Numbered from the stretch's first letter, positions 1-11,388 are shown. The stretch: 64,000 nucleotides of DNA from Trifolium pratense (GCF_020283565.1 NC_060061.1:31037362-31101361), one strand, 5' to 3'. Numbers and translations: made by a program. Notes: a model not told the origin generated them from the sequence alone.

Positions 1-85
1 GATAAATTGAAATGCATTTCAAGTCATGTTTTTGAAATGTATTCCAAGTTTGTTATCATTGAGTATTGAAGAAACTATTAGCATA

Positions 86-88
<3 letters not shown>

Positions 89-164
<76 letters not shown>
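89..164. repeat. (TA)n microsatellite
   Basis: An uninterrupted run of TA dinucleotides about 76 bp long. It directly abuts the left end of the foldback element that starts at 165, and a short TA run resumes on the far side at 564, so the element sits inside the microsatellite. Confidence 0.95.
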
Positions 165-167
<3 letters not shown>

Positions 168-563
168 GAGGAATCAAATTACACCGGTGTAACATTTGAG
201 TAATGTTACACCGCTTAATAACGCTTTAACGAATACAAATTTTATAAAATCCACCGTTGGACTGAAAGCTTATATCGTATAGATCATCCATGTTGAATTT
301 TACAAAAATCTAAAATCGTTTGATATATTATTGAGATTGATGAAGATCAATGGTTTATGTGTTTTTATTGAATACCGTTAATCTTGATCTATCTCAAAAA
401 CATGTCAAACAATTTTAGATTTTTATACAATTCAACATGGATGATCTATACGATATAAGCTTTCAATCCAACGGTGAATTTTGTAAAATTTGTATTCGTT
501 AAAGCGTTATTGAGCGGTGTAACATTACTCAAATGTTACACCGGTGTAATTTGATCCCTCCCC
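165..563. mobile_element. Foldback MITE with ~190-bp terminal inverted repeats
   Basis: The left end (GGGGAGGAATCAAATTACAC) is the reverse complement of the right end with few mismatches, and the pairing continues for about 190 bp on each side, leaving little unpaired centre. There is no coding capacity. It lies within a TA run, so a TSD cannot be told from the host repeat; TA or TATA would be compatible. The superfamily is therefore unassigned. Confidence 0.85.
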
Positions 564-2383
564 ATATATATATATTCTACCATCGCAAGCACACAACTCT
601 CACACACACTCCTCAAAGCTAAAGATGGCTGATCTGAAAGGGACCACACAAAGACACATCCGGTCCAAAAATAAAATTTTTCTCTTGTACCTCATCAAAA
701 AGGTTCTATAAGGTAACGGGTTGCAAGTAGATATACTTAAACTCCAAATTTTTAGCCTACTTTCCCAAAAATATGCTACCTTTACCTAAGTCACGTTACA
801 ACCCATAAAGACCTGTTATAATGCGTATTTGTTCAAACTTTGCCTCACTACAAGGATTCCCGGGTAAGGGAGGTGGATCACTAGGATCGCTTAAGTACCA
901 AACCTTGCCTAGCCAGAATCTCAGTAGATCAAAATTTGCAATAACATATTTTATAAATTTTTAATTTTTTTTTTCGATATAAATATTTTTTTATATATAC
1001 TAATATAGATACAAAATTTAAATAGGTCACAATAAAATAAAACTAAATCTACAAATAATATATACAAGAATTTTTTTTGGGATTTTAATTTTTTTAGATT
1101 TTTTTTTCGAAATATTTACAATTCATAAACTACGCTAGTTACTTTGTAAACACAATCCCCGGCAAACGAAGAAAAATGGAAAAAGCAGTAACCTTGACAC
1201 AATCCCTGTTTCTGAAACCAGTGATTAGGGGGTAGTTTAGCTCCTGTTTCTGAAACCAGTGATTAGGGGGTAGTTTAGCTCTTTATTTCGGTGGTGCTAT
1301 TGTATTTTAGAACCTATGATTTTTTCCATTGGGTTTTGTTAGCATTTTGGTTAAGTACCACTTGTGCTTCAAACCAATAGTGGGTTTAGTACTACTCGTA
1401 CTCGTTCTCGCTTTGAGAACTTGATATAGTATAAAATATACTTTTACCGCTCAAAAAATAGAAAATATTGCGTACCTCATTACTTAATATTGTTGCTTTT
1501 TATACATGACTTTTTTTCTATTGTTTACAAACATAACCATAATGGGACTAATTGTGCGATTATTTGTTTGATAAGCGTTCGATTTAGTTGCCGGCTGGTT
1601 ACGTAATTCACATGGTTAGAAAGAATTTTGAGGTCTCTGCAACAGTATTAAATCCATATTTAGTATTTTAAATCACTTGTTACTTACTTGTGATAAAAAA
1701 ATATCAAAGAACATGGAAACTTATTGTATGACACTGAATGTTGGACAGTAAAGAGCTAAATAACTGAATGTTGTAGAGATCAAAATGTCACCATGGATGA
1801 GTGGTCATAGAATACAATGACCAGGAATCACGAAATACTGCATCGTATATTCGTCTAATGTTAGACTAGCTTCTGCATAGTAGCATCACAAAAATGTAAT
1901 TCAAAATGGGAATATCCAATTCACAAATGAATGAAGATCCTGTTGGAGTCCCTTCAACATTATCAACTTCAGAAGTGTAAAGACCCTTTCACCCAAACAA
2001 ATTCAACGGTTCATATTTCACTTGCTGTTAATTGCGTTGTGTGAGCCCTGAGAGAATTAGTTCTTTGGTGCTTTGAAAATGAAACGAAAGGAAAATCGGG
2101 GATTTCAAGTTTGGCAGTTTGGACTTAAATGTTGTTACACCAGTAAAAATGGAACTTCCTCATACAATTTGGATTTGACATACAACAATGCAGTAGATGT
2201 CAGCTTTGAAAGATTATTACTATAAAACATGTCCACTCATTTGATGGTTTTTAAGATCACATTGAAAATACAATTTCATTAAAAACTAAAGTCACACAAT
2301 AGCCCCTCCCTTAAAGGAAATCAAGAGGAACTGATTTTCTGTGATTCCAAGTACATATATATATATATCATCATCTGGTTTTG
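564..2383. other. Intergenic, no recognised gene
   Basis: AT-rich sequence in which I recognise no gene. An ATG at 625 lies in a plausible leader context but is open for only 28 codons. The one structured item is the short tandem duplication at 1205-1281. Confidence 0.6.
1205..1281. repeat. 38-bp tandem duplication, two copies
   Basis: The unit containing CTGTTTCTGAAACCAGTGAT is present twice in direct head-to-tail order with no mismatch and a period of 38 bp. This looks like a recent local duplication; the unit includes a small dyad (TTTCTGAAA). Confidence 0.9.
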
Positions 2384-2563
2384 CTATTTGTAGGAAGGAG
2401 CTGCAGTAACAACTTCAGTTGTGAAGTCATCAATCAAGATCACACCATGCCGAGCCGAGTACTTAAACAAATTCACATTATCTTTGTCTCTTTTCAGGTA
2501 GTCTTGAGAGATCAGGTCTTCAAGTCGCTTCTTGATTTCCTTGACATCAGGCTTTGCAACACA
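2384..2563 (-). pseudogene. Cullin (CUL1-type) C-terminal fragment
   Basis: Between two in-frame stops the minus strand encodes a peptide of about 59 codons containing [19 protein letters not shown] followed by [14 protein letters not shown]. This is the winged-helix and neddylation tail of plant CUL1-type cullins, the scaffold of SCF ubiquitin ligases, in which the lysine of the IKKR motif is NEDD8-modified. Normal CUL1 ends at the equivalent of the YLA tripeptide. Here the frame reads on for about 20 unrelated residues, and an in-frame stop lies just upstream of the conserved block. No other cullin exon is visible nearby. It is most likely a gene relic rather than a working exon; the terminal exon of a rearranged gene is less likely. 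Confidence 0.7.
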
Positions 2564-2683
2564 TTATTCCATATCAACAATTTTAGTTACTAAAAAGGTT
2601 TAGCCTCCAAAACATCACCAGGATAATTATTATAAAATATAGATTGAAATTTGTGGTTCTTATTACATCACCAGATATAACTA

Positions 2684-3261
2684 CTACTCTACCACACTAA
2701 ATACAAAGTACAAGGAAAAAAAAAGTAAAATAGCAAAAAACTGAAAGCTGCAAACAGAGGCGGCGGAGACATCGGCTGTCTTCGGCGGCGGCGGCGGAGG
2801 AGGAGGAAGGTCAGGGAGATCTTTAGGAAGCAACAATTTAGTGATACCATAAACCACAATCGGAGACTGATCATATACTGTCCGAGTTACTATACCTTGG
2901 ACATAATTGTTGCTGACTGCCACAGAGCCGTTTACCATGGCAGTGATATTGAGTTTATATTCATCATTCCCCATGATTTCTGTTCCTATCGTGGCTAGCA
3001 AATGCCATGTATTTGTAGTGTGTGGAAGGAGGGAAGGAGGGAAATAATAGCTTATCATGTGGCATTTGAGAACAAAATATTTGTTCTGAATGGGAAGGGT
3101 TTTGTAGCCAGCTGCGGAAGCATCCGCAAAGGCATGATCGTCTGGGACAAAGATTGTTAATGGGGTTTTGGAGATGGTATCAGTAATGTGGGCAGAAAGA
3201 AATTCAGAAGATGCTATTTTGAAATCTTGTTCAGATAGCAAGGTTTTGGATAGGTTAAAAT

Positions 3262-3294
<33 letters not shown>

Positions 3295-3349
3295 GTGATA
3301 AGATGATGGTGATGATTATGATGATGATGATCGGTACTAATTTCAACAT
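2684..3349 (-). CDS. Fasciclin-like (FAS1 domain) cell-surface protein
   Basis: A single-exon gene of 221 residues. Residues 1-18 form a very hydrophobic, isoleucine-rich signal peptide, followed by polyserine (19-29). One FAS1 domain spans about 31-178: an H1-like box TIFVPDDHAF (65-74), a Tyr/His region around CHMISYYF (96-103) and an H2-like box VVYGITKLLLP (165-175). A run of prolines (182-189) and a hydrophobic C-terminus (199-219) follow, fitting GPI anchoring or membrane attachment. FAS1 proteins of this single-domain class are secreted cell-wall or plasma-membrane proteins, often arabinogalactan-modified, thought to act in adhesion. The start is the first ATG after a TATA box and a CT-rich leader. 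The Ile and Ser tracts come from one ATG/ATC trinucleotide repeat and are probably length-variable. Family assignment is firm; the exact FLA orthologue is not. Confidence 0.85.
3262..3330. repeat. (ATG)n trinucleotide repeat within the FAS1 gene
   Basis: A nearly pure ATG/GAT repeat. On the coding minus strand it encodes the polyserine and polyisoleucine tracts of the signal-peptide region, so slippage would change protein length without a frameshift. Confidence 0.9.
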
Positions 3350-3387
3350 TGTTAGAAAAGAAAAAAGAGTGAGCTTAGAGTGACTTG

Positions 3388-3422
3388 GTGAAGAGTGAAG
3401 AGTGAAGAGTGAAGAGTGAAGA
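3388..3422. repeat. 7-bp tandem repeat in the FAS1 gene leader
   Basis: AGAGTGA is repeated four to five times head to tail. On the transcribed strand this is a CT-rich tract (TCACTCT units) lying between the TATA box and the start codon, that is, in the presumed 5' UTR. Confidence 0.85.
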
Positions 3423-3467
3423 CTACAGGTTGTTTGATGATTTGGGAATGGGAAGGAGCAATGGGTT

Positions 3468-3477
3468 TATTTATAAA
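3468..3477 (-). promoter_or_regulatory. TATA box of the FAS1 gene
   Basis: The minus strand reads TTTATAAATA about 120 bp upstream of the start codon at 3349. With a usual TATA-to-start distance of about 30 bp this gives a leader of roughly 90 nt containing the CT-rich repeat. Confidence 0.6.
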
Positions 3478-3479
3478 AG

Positions 3480-4625
3480 CTTAGGTGAAGTTGTGACTCT
3501 AATTTTTCAAAGATACTACTCTCTGTTATTGAATCACTTGCTGCAAAAATTTAATGAGGTGGTGATCACACACACTCTATTATTATATACTGTAAATCCA
3601 CTACCAACAATAAGTTAGGAGTTAATCAACATCACACGGAAATTTTACCCTACAAATGACCTGATATTCCAATTTTACCCTTTATTTATTATATATTTTT
3701 TACATTTAAACACTGTTCACCCATCACCATTGTGTTCCCGTACTAATTTCTTTTTCTCCTTTGATAATTTGACCGAACAACTTTTAATAAAATACCAGAA
3801 CATTATGAAAAACAATTCCGGTATATTAAAAAAATAAAAAATAAAAAATGAATGAAGAATTGACAATTAGTAGTTCCACACCAGAGAAAAAATGACCAGA
3901 TGGAAGAAACCCAAATCTCAATTTGAGTCAAAATCATCAAATCAAAATGCCAAGAAGAAACAGTCAATAGTGCAGGAACATATAATGGAGCAGAAATTCA
4001 ATGAAGATAAATAGTAGAGAAGTTACCTGTGCAATTGAAGTTGCTCCTCTTCGATTATATAATATAAGAAGAAAAACTAAGTAATGATAGATTGAACCGT
4101 CAGGTCTGATCTCAGTCAGGTTGAAGCAAAGGGGTATTAGAAGCCATTACAGAGTAAAAAATTTAGGGCTGAATTCCTAGAAAACTAGAAATTATCAATT
4201 ATTTCTGGAAAATTTAACCTACCAGAACAGAACAATTTTTCAAACTGTTCTGGTTTCTTTTCTTCTTTGGCTTTTTTTATTTTTACAAAATCCTAAATGT
4301 CATTTTTTATTTTTTTATAACATTTCATAAATGTTTTAATATGACACGTATGATTATCCCCGATTGTTTTTTAAATTGCAATCCAATAAATATGATAGAT
4401 AATTTTATAAAAAAATAATGGAAAAATAGTGTTCTTTAGCATGTGCAGACAACTCCTCAAAAGTTTAAAAAATATTCTTTTCTTTTCAAAATTTTTTTAT
4501 TTTTGTTTCATTAACCAGTGTCCCGGAGGCAACGATTAGCATGACCCAAAAAAATATATGATAGTTAAAAAATTTAATTTTTTTATGGGAGTTAAAAAAT
4601 TTAATCTAGGTAAATTAATACTCAA
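3480..4625. other. Intergenic, no recognised gene
   Basis: AT-rich sequence upstream of the FAS1 gene. No gene, RNA or bounded element is evident; long A/T runs dominate from about 4260. Confidence 0.5.
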
Positions 4626-4633
4626 TCATAAAC

Positions 4634-5527
4634 TATTTTTTTCTCTTTTCACCCTTCATGTTTCTTCCGGCCCTCTAAAATTCCAATTTTAACCTGATAA
4701 ACAGTTTTTGGAAAACATTTTCCAAAATTTATATTTTTTTGGAATCTATTTTTCGAAATAGACTAAGTTTTTAGATCTATCTTTTATATTCCATTTCAGT
4801 GTTTCAGATTCTATTTTTCAAAAAGTTCTATTTTCGAAAACGTTTTTCAAAAATTCAAATATTTCGGAACGCATAATCCGAAATTGCTTTGGAAAACATT
4901 TTCCAAAGTGATTTTGAAAAATGTTTTCCGAAATCTTGTTATATGTGATCAGAACTACAAATTTGTCGATCTAACCTGATTTTTCATCACTATCAACCAC
5001 TTTTTAGTAAGTCGAACGAACTCAATAATAAAAATAAAAATAAAAGGTTGAAATACATAAAAAGTAACATTCAATAAAAGGTATATAACCAGTTTGCTAC
5101 AAAACATCATGTTTGTTTGCAAATGTACATAATCAATTACTCACATCCATCAACACAATAATATTTTGGATTATGTTTGGAGATTGATTAGTGTTAAAAT
5201 TAGGATAAAAATGATTGAGGCTAATGAAAAATCAGGTTAGAACAAGAAATTTGCGGTTCTGATTACTGATAACAGGATTTCGGAAAACGTTTTCAAAAAT
5301 CACTTTGGAAAATCTTTTCCGAAATAGGTAACATTTTGGAAAATAGAATTCGAAACACTGGGATGTGAATGAAAAAATATAGATATGAAAACTACATTTT
5401 AGTCTATTTTGAAAAATAGATTCTGAAAAAATATGAATTTTGGAAAACGTTTTCCGAAAAATATGAGGGCAAAATGGATATTTCAAGGGGGCCGGAAGAA
5501 ACATGGGGATTTAAAGAGAAAAATTCT
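4634..5527. mobile_element. Large foldback element, ~350-bp inverted arms
   Basis: Left arm (about 4636-4995) and right arm (about 5215-5526) are reverse complements along most of their length, sharing the CATGTTTCTTCCGGCC segment and repeated GGAAAACGTTTTCC-like motifs, with a loop of about 220 bp. TCATAAAC occurs just outside both ends (4626-4633 and 5528-5535) and is a candidate TSD. There is no transposase. The 90-residue minus-strand frame inside is only low-complexity TTTCC repeat. It is a non-autonomous DNA element; its superfamily is uncertain because the outermost bases pair poorly. Confidence 0.75.
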
Positions 5528-5824
5528 TCATAAACAAGTACTAAAGAACTTCTAAATACACTGATAAAAAATTTACCACTATGTCAACCAAAATATTGGA
5601 TTCAAGTTATTATTAATGAACTTCATTAAAGGACGAAATATTTACAAGAACTTGAGTTTGATTCTTGTGCGAAACAATTTCTTAGTCAGACTTTACTTAC
5701 CTCGAATTTAAATTCCTAAAAACAATTTCTTATGTTAAAATGGACTAATTTTAACATAAGAGAGGAAAAAAGTGTAATTCAAACTTTTTACAAGAAAAGG
5801 GAGCGTGATTTACTCATAAAGATT

Positions 5825-5866
5825 AAATTGTTAAATTACTTTGTAAAAAAAAAAATTGTTAAATTA
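5825..5866. mobile_element. Micro-insertion (14 bp) between 14-bp direct repeats
   Basis: The direct repeat AAATTGTTAAATTA at 5825-5838 and 5853-5866 flanks CTTTGTAAAAAAAA. A few unique bases plus an A-run between perfect direct repeats is what an extremely 5'-truncated retrotransposon would leave. Confidence 0.55.
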
Positions 5867-5871
5867 TTAAG

Positions 5872-7037
5872 GGCTTAAATGCAATTTTGCCCCCCTGTTT
5901 GGATTAAATCGGAATTTTACCCTCCCTGTTTTAAAACGCGGACTTTTACCCCCCTGTTTTATAATTTTTTGGATTTTGCCCCCCTAAAATTCTGCTTCGA
6001 GTCACAACTTCAAAGCGTTGTACACAGCTCAATTTGGATCAATAATTTACCAAACGGATATCAAAATGACGGTAATCGAGTTATCTTTCCACATAATCAA
6101 ACCCCACTAAATTTGGAGTTACAAAAAGAGATTAATTACCGTTTTAGTGAAGGTATGTCCCCAAAATTCTGCACAAAATATGCTTTCGAGTCACAACTTC
6201 AAAGCTTCGCACACAACTCAATTTGGATCAATAATTCACCAAAAGAATACCAAAATGACCATAATCGTGTTAGATTTCCACAAAATCAAACCCCACTAAA
6301 TTTGGAGTTACAAAGAGAGATTAATTACCGTTTTAGTGAAGGTCTGTCCAATTACTAATTTTGCATAAATCTACTTATGCCCTTCAAATTCAACATCGTC
6401 TAGCAAACACATCGTAACTCCAAATTTGACGAAATTTAAATGAAAACAAGGGTAATTTCGTTAGCTTTCCGGACATGTAAATACTATTGAAAAATGAGCT
6501 ACAGGGTGAGAGACATGACAAAAATACCAGTAGTAGTTTCATACAATAATTGATTTGTACAGACCTTCACTAAAATGATAATTAATCTCTCTATGTAACT
6601 CCAAATTTAGTCGAGTTTGTTTCTGTAGAAAACTAACTCGATTTCGGTCATTTCGGTACCAGTTTGGTGAATTATGGATCCAAATGGAATTCTGTGCGAA
6701 GTTTTGAAGTTGTGACTCGAAAGCAGATTTTATGCAGAATTTTGGGGGACATACCTTCACTAAAACGGTAATTAATCTCTCTTTGTAACTCCAAATTTAG
6801 TGAGGTTTGATTCTGTGGAAAAATTACTCGATTACGGTCATTTCGGTATACGTTTGGTGAATTATTGATCCAAATTGAGTTGTGTACGACGCTTTGAAGT
6901 TGTGACTCAAAAGCAGAATTTTAGGGGGGGTAAAATCCAAAAAATTATAAAACAGATGGGTAAAAGTCCGTGTTTTAAAACAAATGGGGTAAAATTCCGA
7001 TTTAATCAAAATGACGGAGTAAAACTGCATTTAAGCC
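5872..7037. mobile_element. Mutator-like non-autonomous element (family 1, copy A)
   Basis: The terminus GGCTTAAATGCA is inverted at the other end (TGCATTTAAGCC). The perfect 9-bp TSD ATTATTAAG lies at 5863-5871 and 7038-7046, the hallmark length for Mutator-like elements. The TIRs are several hundred bp long and rich in C-runs (TTTTGCCCCCCT). No transposase is present. The open frames inside (for example 5879-6358) are translations of the repeated arms and recur in copies B and D, so I do not treat them as genes. An internal segment holding the AAAATTCTGC motif is also repeated within each arm. Confidence 0.92.
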
Positions 7038-7144
7038 ATTATTAAGATTGCATTCATGCCTTAAAAAAAAATAACCTGAAACATGCACACGAACTTTTAT
7101 AAAAAAAACAAAGATTAAAAATTGTATTTTTTTATTATTAAAGT

Positions 7145-8212
7145 CAAATCTACCGGCCTTATTTATAAACAAGGCATAAATGCAGTTTTACCCCCTCTGT
7201 TTTGAAAAATGCGGAATTTTATCCCCCTATTTTATAATTTGTTGAATTTTGCCCCCCACCAAAATTCTGCACAAAATCTGCTTCTGAGCCTCAAGTTCAA
7301 AGCTTCGCACAGAATTCAATTTGGATCAATAATTCACCAAACTGGTAACGAAACGACCGAAATCGAGTTAGTTTTACACTGAATCAAACTCCACTAAATT
7401 TAGAGTTACAGAGAGAGTTTAATTACAGTTTTAGTGGAGGTCTGTTCAAATTAATTATCGTATGAAACTACTACTGATATTTTCGTCATGCCTCTCACCC
7501 TGTAGCTCATTTTTTAATAGTATTTACATGTATAGAAAGCTAACTAAATTACCCTTGTTGTCATTTCAATTTAGTCGAATTTGGAGTCACGATGCGTTCG
7601 GCAGATGATATTGAATTTGAAGGTCCCAAGTAGATTTCTACAGCATTAGTAATTGGACAGATCTTCACTAAAACGGTAATTAATCTCTCTATGTAACTCC
7701 AAATTTAGTGGGTTTGATTATGTGTAAAGCTAACTCGATTACGGTAGTTTCGGTACCATTTTTGTGAATCATTGGTCCAAATTTAGTTCTGTGCGAAGCT
7801 TTGAACTTAAGGCTCAGAAGCAGATTTTGTGCAGAATTTTGGTGGGGGAAAAAATCCAACAAATTATAAAATAGGGGGTAAAATTCCGCATTTTAAAATA
7901 GGAGGGGTAAAATTCCGCATTTTTCAAAATAGGGGGGGTAAAACTGCATTTAAGCCTATAAACAAAAGTCAACAAAAAATTTTGGCCTTAAATATAAGCA
8001 AAAATTATCAAAATCAAGTATATTTAATTTTATTCTTCCAAAAGTACCCTCATTAATTGTTTTACTTTTTAAAATGATTGTAGAGTTCTATTACAAATTT
8101 AAGGTCATTTTATGAATTGTAATAGAAATTTTACATAAAATCAAGACAAAAAAGCAACTTCTTAATTAGTGTGCAAATTAACATATTTGCTTATAAAAGA
8201 GGTCGGAGGGAG
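7145..8212. mobile_element. Stowaway-like MITE split by the copy-B insertion
   Basis: The right end (GGTCGGAGGGAG before TA) and the degenerate left end (CTACCGGCCTTATTTATAAA) resemble mariner/Stowaway MITE ends. Removing 7173-7956 plus one TSD joins the left piece to AAAGTCAACAAAAAATTTTGG as expected for such an element. The left boundary is approximate. Confidence 0.5.
7173..7956. mobile_element. Mutator-like non-autonomous element (family 1, copy B)
   Basis: The ends GGCATAAATGCA and TGCATTTAAGCC are inverted and the perfect 9-bp TSD TATAAACAA lies at 7164-7172 and 7957-7965. The C-run TIRs match copies A, C and D. The arms share the AAAATTCTGCACAAAATCTG segment. It is non-coding and nested in an older MITE. 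Confidence 0.92.
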
Positions 8213-8223
8213 TAGTTGTTTAA

Positions 8224-9208
8224 GGTATCGTTTGGCCAGACATTTTTTTTCTCTTATTTAGAGATTTATGCAAAGAACTTATGCAATAGCTTATAAAATA
8301 GCTTATGATAAATTACTTATTGTTAAATTACTTATGCAAACCAACTTATTGTTAAATTACTTATGCAACTTTAGAGATTTTGTAAAGGTAGTTTTTGATA
8401 AAATAGCTTATAAAATTATAATTTTTACTAGTGTGAACTTATTAAAAAAAATTTTTTTGAAAAAACCAAATTGAGATATATATATATAAGAACCAATAAG
8501 TCTTCTCAGCACAAGACGTGCCAAGAGAGACTAAAGTAAGTTACAACCAGAATCCAAAATAAAACCAAAAGAAACTATACAAGGCCCAAACAAAGCATAG
8601 GACTAGACCACCAACTATGACAGTTTAAAGCTAAAGTGCTACTCGTTGCTTTCAACCACATGAATGAAAAAGTCTTGATCTTGTTCAACATAAATTGTAA
8701 CGAATTCGCCGAGCCTCTAAACAATCGATGGTTTCTTTCGGTCCACACAACCCACACACAAGCAAGCCATATGAGTTGCATGAAAGAATGTCGTGCTCGA
8801 AGACCACCCGCTGAACCAGTTAACTGAACAAAATGATCTGAAGGAGTCTGAGCAATCACCAAAGAAGAGCCAATCCAAGAGCTGACCAGAGACCAAAGAG
8901 CGCCAAAAGTACTGCAAGAAAGGAACAAGTGCTGAGCTGACTCAACCTCTCCGCAACCAGAAACACATAGATGAGCCTCCGAAGATAAAATCGCTCGAGT
9001 AACCAGGTTTGCTTTGGTAGGTAACCTATCCCGCAAGAGTCGCTATGCGAAGATAGAAACCTTCAAAGGAACTTGAGGGTGCAAAATAAGCCCTGCCGCT
9101 GCATCCAAAGTAACTGCAGCCGTGTGAACTTATTAAATATCATAAAATTAAATTTATATTGCATAAGCTGTTTGCATAAGCTTAAAAAAAGCTGGGCCAA
9201 ACGAACCC
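8224..9208. mobile_element. Tourist/PIF-Harbinger-like MITE carrying a LINE insertion
   Basis: The left end GGTATCGTTTGGCC pairs with the right end GGCCAAACGAACCC, and TAA flanks both sides (8221-8223 and 9209-9211), which fits the 3-bp TSD of this superfamily. Subterminal AGCTTAT-type repeats occur at both ends. The original element is about 310 bp; the rest is the LINE at 8447-9121. Confidence 0.7.
8447..9121 (-). mobile_element. 5'-truncated L1-type LINE, 3' end only
   Basis: The minus strand encodes 153 residues (8575-9036) typical of the C-terminus of plant LINE reverse transcriptases: a DRLPTKANLVTR block, a zinc-knuckle-like C-x3-C-x7-H-x4-C (CVSGCGEVESAQHLFLSC), then WLACVWVVWTERNHRLF. 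This is the zf-RVT domain beyond the polymerase. The direct repeat GTGTGAACTTATTAAA flanks the insertion (8431-8446 and 9122-9137), so it is a target-primed insertion 5'-truncated to about 0.67 kb. There is no RT or endonuclease domain, so it is inactive. The A-tail is short or degraded. A more decayed relative lies at 26550-26940. Confidence 0.85.
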
Positions 9209-9341
9209 TAAGTGTCATGTATCGTTTGTATAAGTTACTTTTAAAAAATTCTTCTATTTCATAAAAAAAAAATATTTTTTCACAAAATAAAAAAAAAATT
9301 AAAATTGAGTAATAATAAGATATTATACCAAAAAAATTATA

Positions 9342-11261
9342 GGCTTAAATGCAGTTTTGCCCCCCCTATTTTGCTTAACACGGAATTTTACCCCCCTGTT
9401 TTAAAATGCGGACTTTTACCCCCCCTATTTTAATTTTTGTTGGATTTTGCCCCCCCTTATCATATTAGCTTATGTGGCAGCGCTTATGTGTAATATTTTT
9501 TTCCACATCATTAATAAAAAAAATACATATGTTTCAAAAAAAAAAATACATATATTCTTTTGCAATTTTTTTTACGGTGTATCCTTTATTTTATTTTATT
9601 TTTGTTACAAATGGTGCATCTTTTAAGCCTACAAAATAGAATGAAAATCACAAATCCTAAAAGTAGAAAACCCTAAACGTAGAAACACAAACGTAGAAAA
9701 GGCAACAACTGTTCATCTTCTCATCTCTACAACCACTGTCCTTCTCTTCTCACCTTCTCAAACACAACACCTTATCACCGTGTCGTCCTCACCATTCGCC
9801 GATTCTCCTCACATCTTCGGTGAAAATACAAGACGAAAATGGAGAATAACAAAGCCCTCATTCAAGGTTCAAGTTCAATGAGGTATTTTTTTCTCTCCAA
9901 TTTGTGGGATTACTTTTGATTTTGAAAGTTGTTTTTCGTAGAGTTCTGAATATTTAAAAGAAAAGTGGTCCTTCAATGTTTTTTTTTTCCATTGCCCTCC
10001 CCTCTAAACTCTCAATCAAACTGTTAGGAAGCAACTTTTTCACCATGAATGTGAGTGAGATAACTGTCAAATATAAATAAAATATGTAAACTTTTTTTAA
10101 TTTTTTCAAATGATATATGGTTGGAAGACAATGGTATTTTGACTCTAGATATGAATTTCACTGTCGAAAGAATATGTTAACAATGAAGATTATAACATCA
10201 AGCGCCTGTTACTTTGCTCCCTGCCTATTGTTTTGTTCTACTATTGTTAACTTTGTTCCCTGCCTATGTGTGTGGGTGGTTGAGTTTTTAGGGGGATTTG
10301 GTTGTTGTCTTGTGTACTTATCCCTATATTTGGTTGTTGAATGCTTGTGAATGTAGGCAGAATGATGATGAGTTGGAGAATGAAGATAGTTATTATATTT
10401 CAAGTGACGAGGAAGACGACGATGATGATTGTTACATTGATGACAGTGAACAAGATGAATGTGTGGATTTGAGTGTTGTTTTTCCACCTGAAACATTTTG
10501 CTTGGTTGATACTAATGTAGATGCTATGACAACAAATACTCCCACAAATGCAGCTGATTTTCGATATGAATTTCATGAAGATTCTGATGTTTCAGCTTAT
10601 GATTTTCGATATGTTTCAGCTTATCTATTAATTTTGCTGTTTGTCGATCATATAATGGAGGATTTAGCTATTAGCAGGTTTTGGTATTTTTTGTTGTTGA
10701 TGAACTAGGTTTTGGTATTTACTGTAATATTGCAGAGTACTTCTAGATGTGATTCTCACTAAAATAATCTGCATTTCTTGCATTTAAAATAAGATAGGTT
10801 TTTTGAGATGTAACTATGTTAATGGTTATCCAAGATTTTACTGGTTTAATTTAAATGCAGTTTTTTGGTTTTTTTTTACTCTATTTTTTTTTTTGTGATT
10901 TTTACTATTTTTTACTTATTATTGGAGATTTACTGAATTTTTCTCTTTTTTGTTTATGCTATTTAAAGTGATTTTATTTATTTTTACTTTTTTCCATATT
11001 CATTTTGATATTTTTTGTCATTTTTAGAATTTTTTTAGTAATTTTTTCATTCAAAAGAAATAATAAGATGATATTTAATAATAAATAATTAATGATGTGG
11101 AAAAAAATATTACACATAAGCGCTGCCACATAAGCTAATATGACAAGGGGGGGCAAAATCCAACAAAAATTAAAATAGGGGGGGTAAAAGTCCGCATTTT
11201 AAAACAGGGGGGGTAAAATTCCGCGTTAAGCAAAACAGGGGGGCAAAACTGCATTTAAGCC
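9342..11261. mobile_element. Mutator-like element with captured gene fragment (family 1, copy C)
   Basis: The ends GGCTTAAATGCA/TGCATTTAAGCC are inverted and the perfect 9-bp TSD AAAATTATA lies at 9333-9341 and 11262-11270. TIRs of about 200 bp include the ATTAGCTTATGTGGCAGCGC segment and its complement. The 1.5-kb interior differs from copies A, B and D: it has a leader-like CT-rich region, a start codon, an intron with usable junctions and an acidic coding exon. This is the layout of a Pack-MULE. Confidence 0.9.
9839..10708 (+). pseudogene. Captured 5' gene fragment (acidic protein, two exons)
   Basis: Proposed exons are 9839-9882 (ATG to AG, donor GTATTT) and 10357-10708 (acceptor AATGTAG). 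The junction codon keeps the frame and gives a protein starting MENNKALIQGSSSMRQNDD, then ENEDSYYISSDEEDDDDD, a strongly acidic stretch of about 30 residues, and FPPETFCLVD. The last ~30 residues are hydrophobic and low complexity and probably not original. The CT-rich sequence at 9710-9835 reads like a transcribed leader. I do not recognise the donor gene; acidic N-termini of this kind occur in several ubiquitin-ligase and nuclear protein families, which is only a weak hint. Its position inside a Mutator-like element explains why only the 5' part is present. Confidence 0.55.
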
Positions 11262-11388
11262 AAAATTATATAAGCGCATATTATTATCGCTGATATTAAT
11301 TCTCAATGGAAAATGATACTCTCTCCGTCCCTTTTTATAAGGATATTGAGAAAGTTAATTTTAATATTAAATTAATTGATAAATTATA

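Noticed and set aside
625..711. ATG with a leader-like CT/CA-rich upstream tract
   Set aside because: Only 28 codons, no recognisable product and no convincing splice continuation.
5879..6358. 159-codon plus-strand frame as a gene
   Set aside because: It is a translation of the Mutator-like arms; similar peptides appear in copies A, B and D in either orientation.
10209..10496. His-rich minus-strand frame opposite the captured acidic exon
   Set aside because: Shadow frame of the acidic plus-strand coding sequence.
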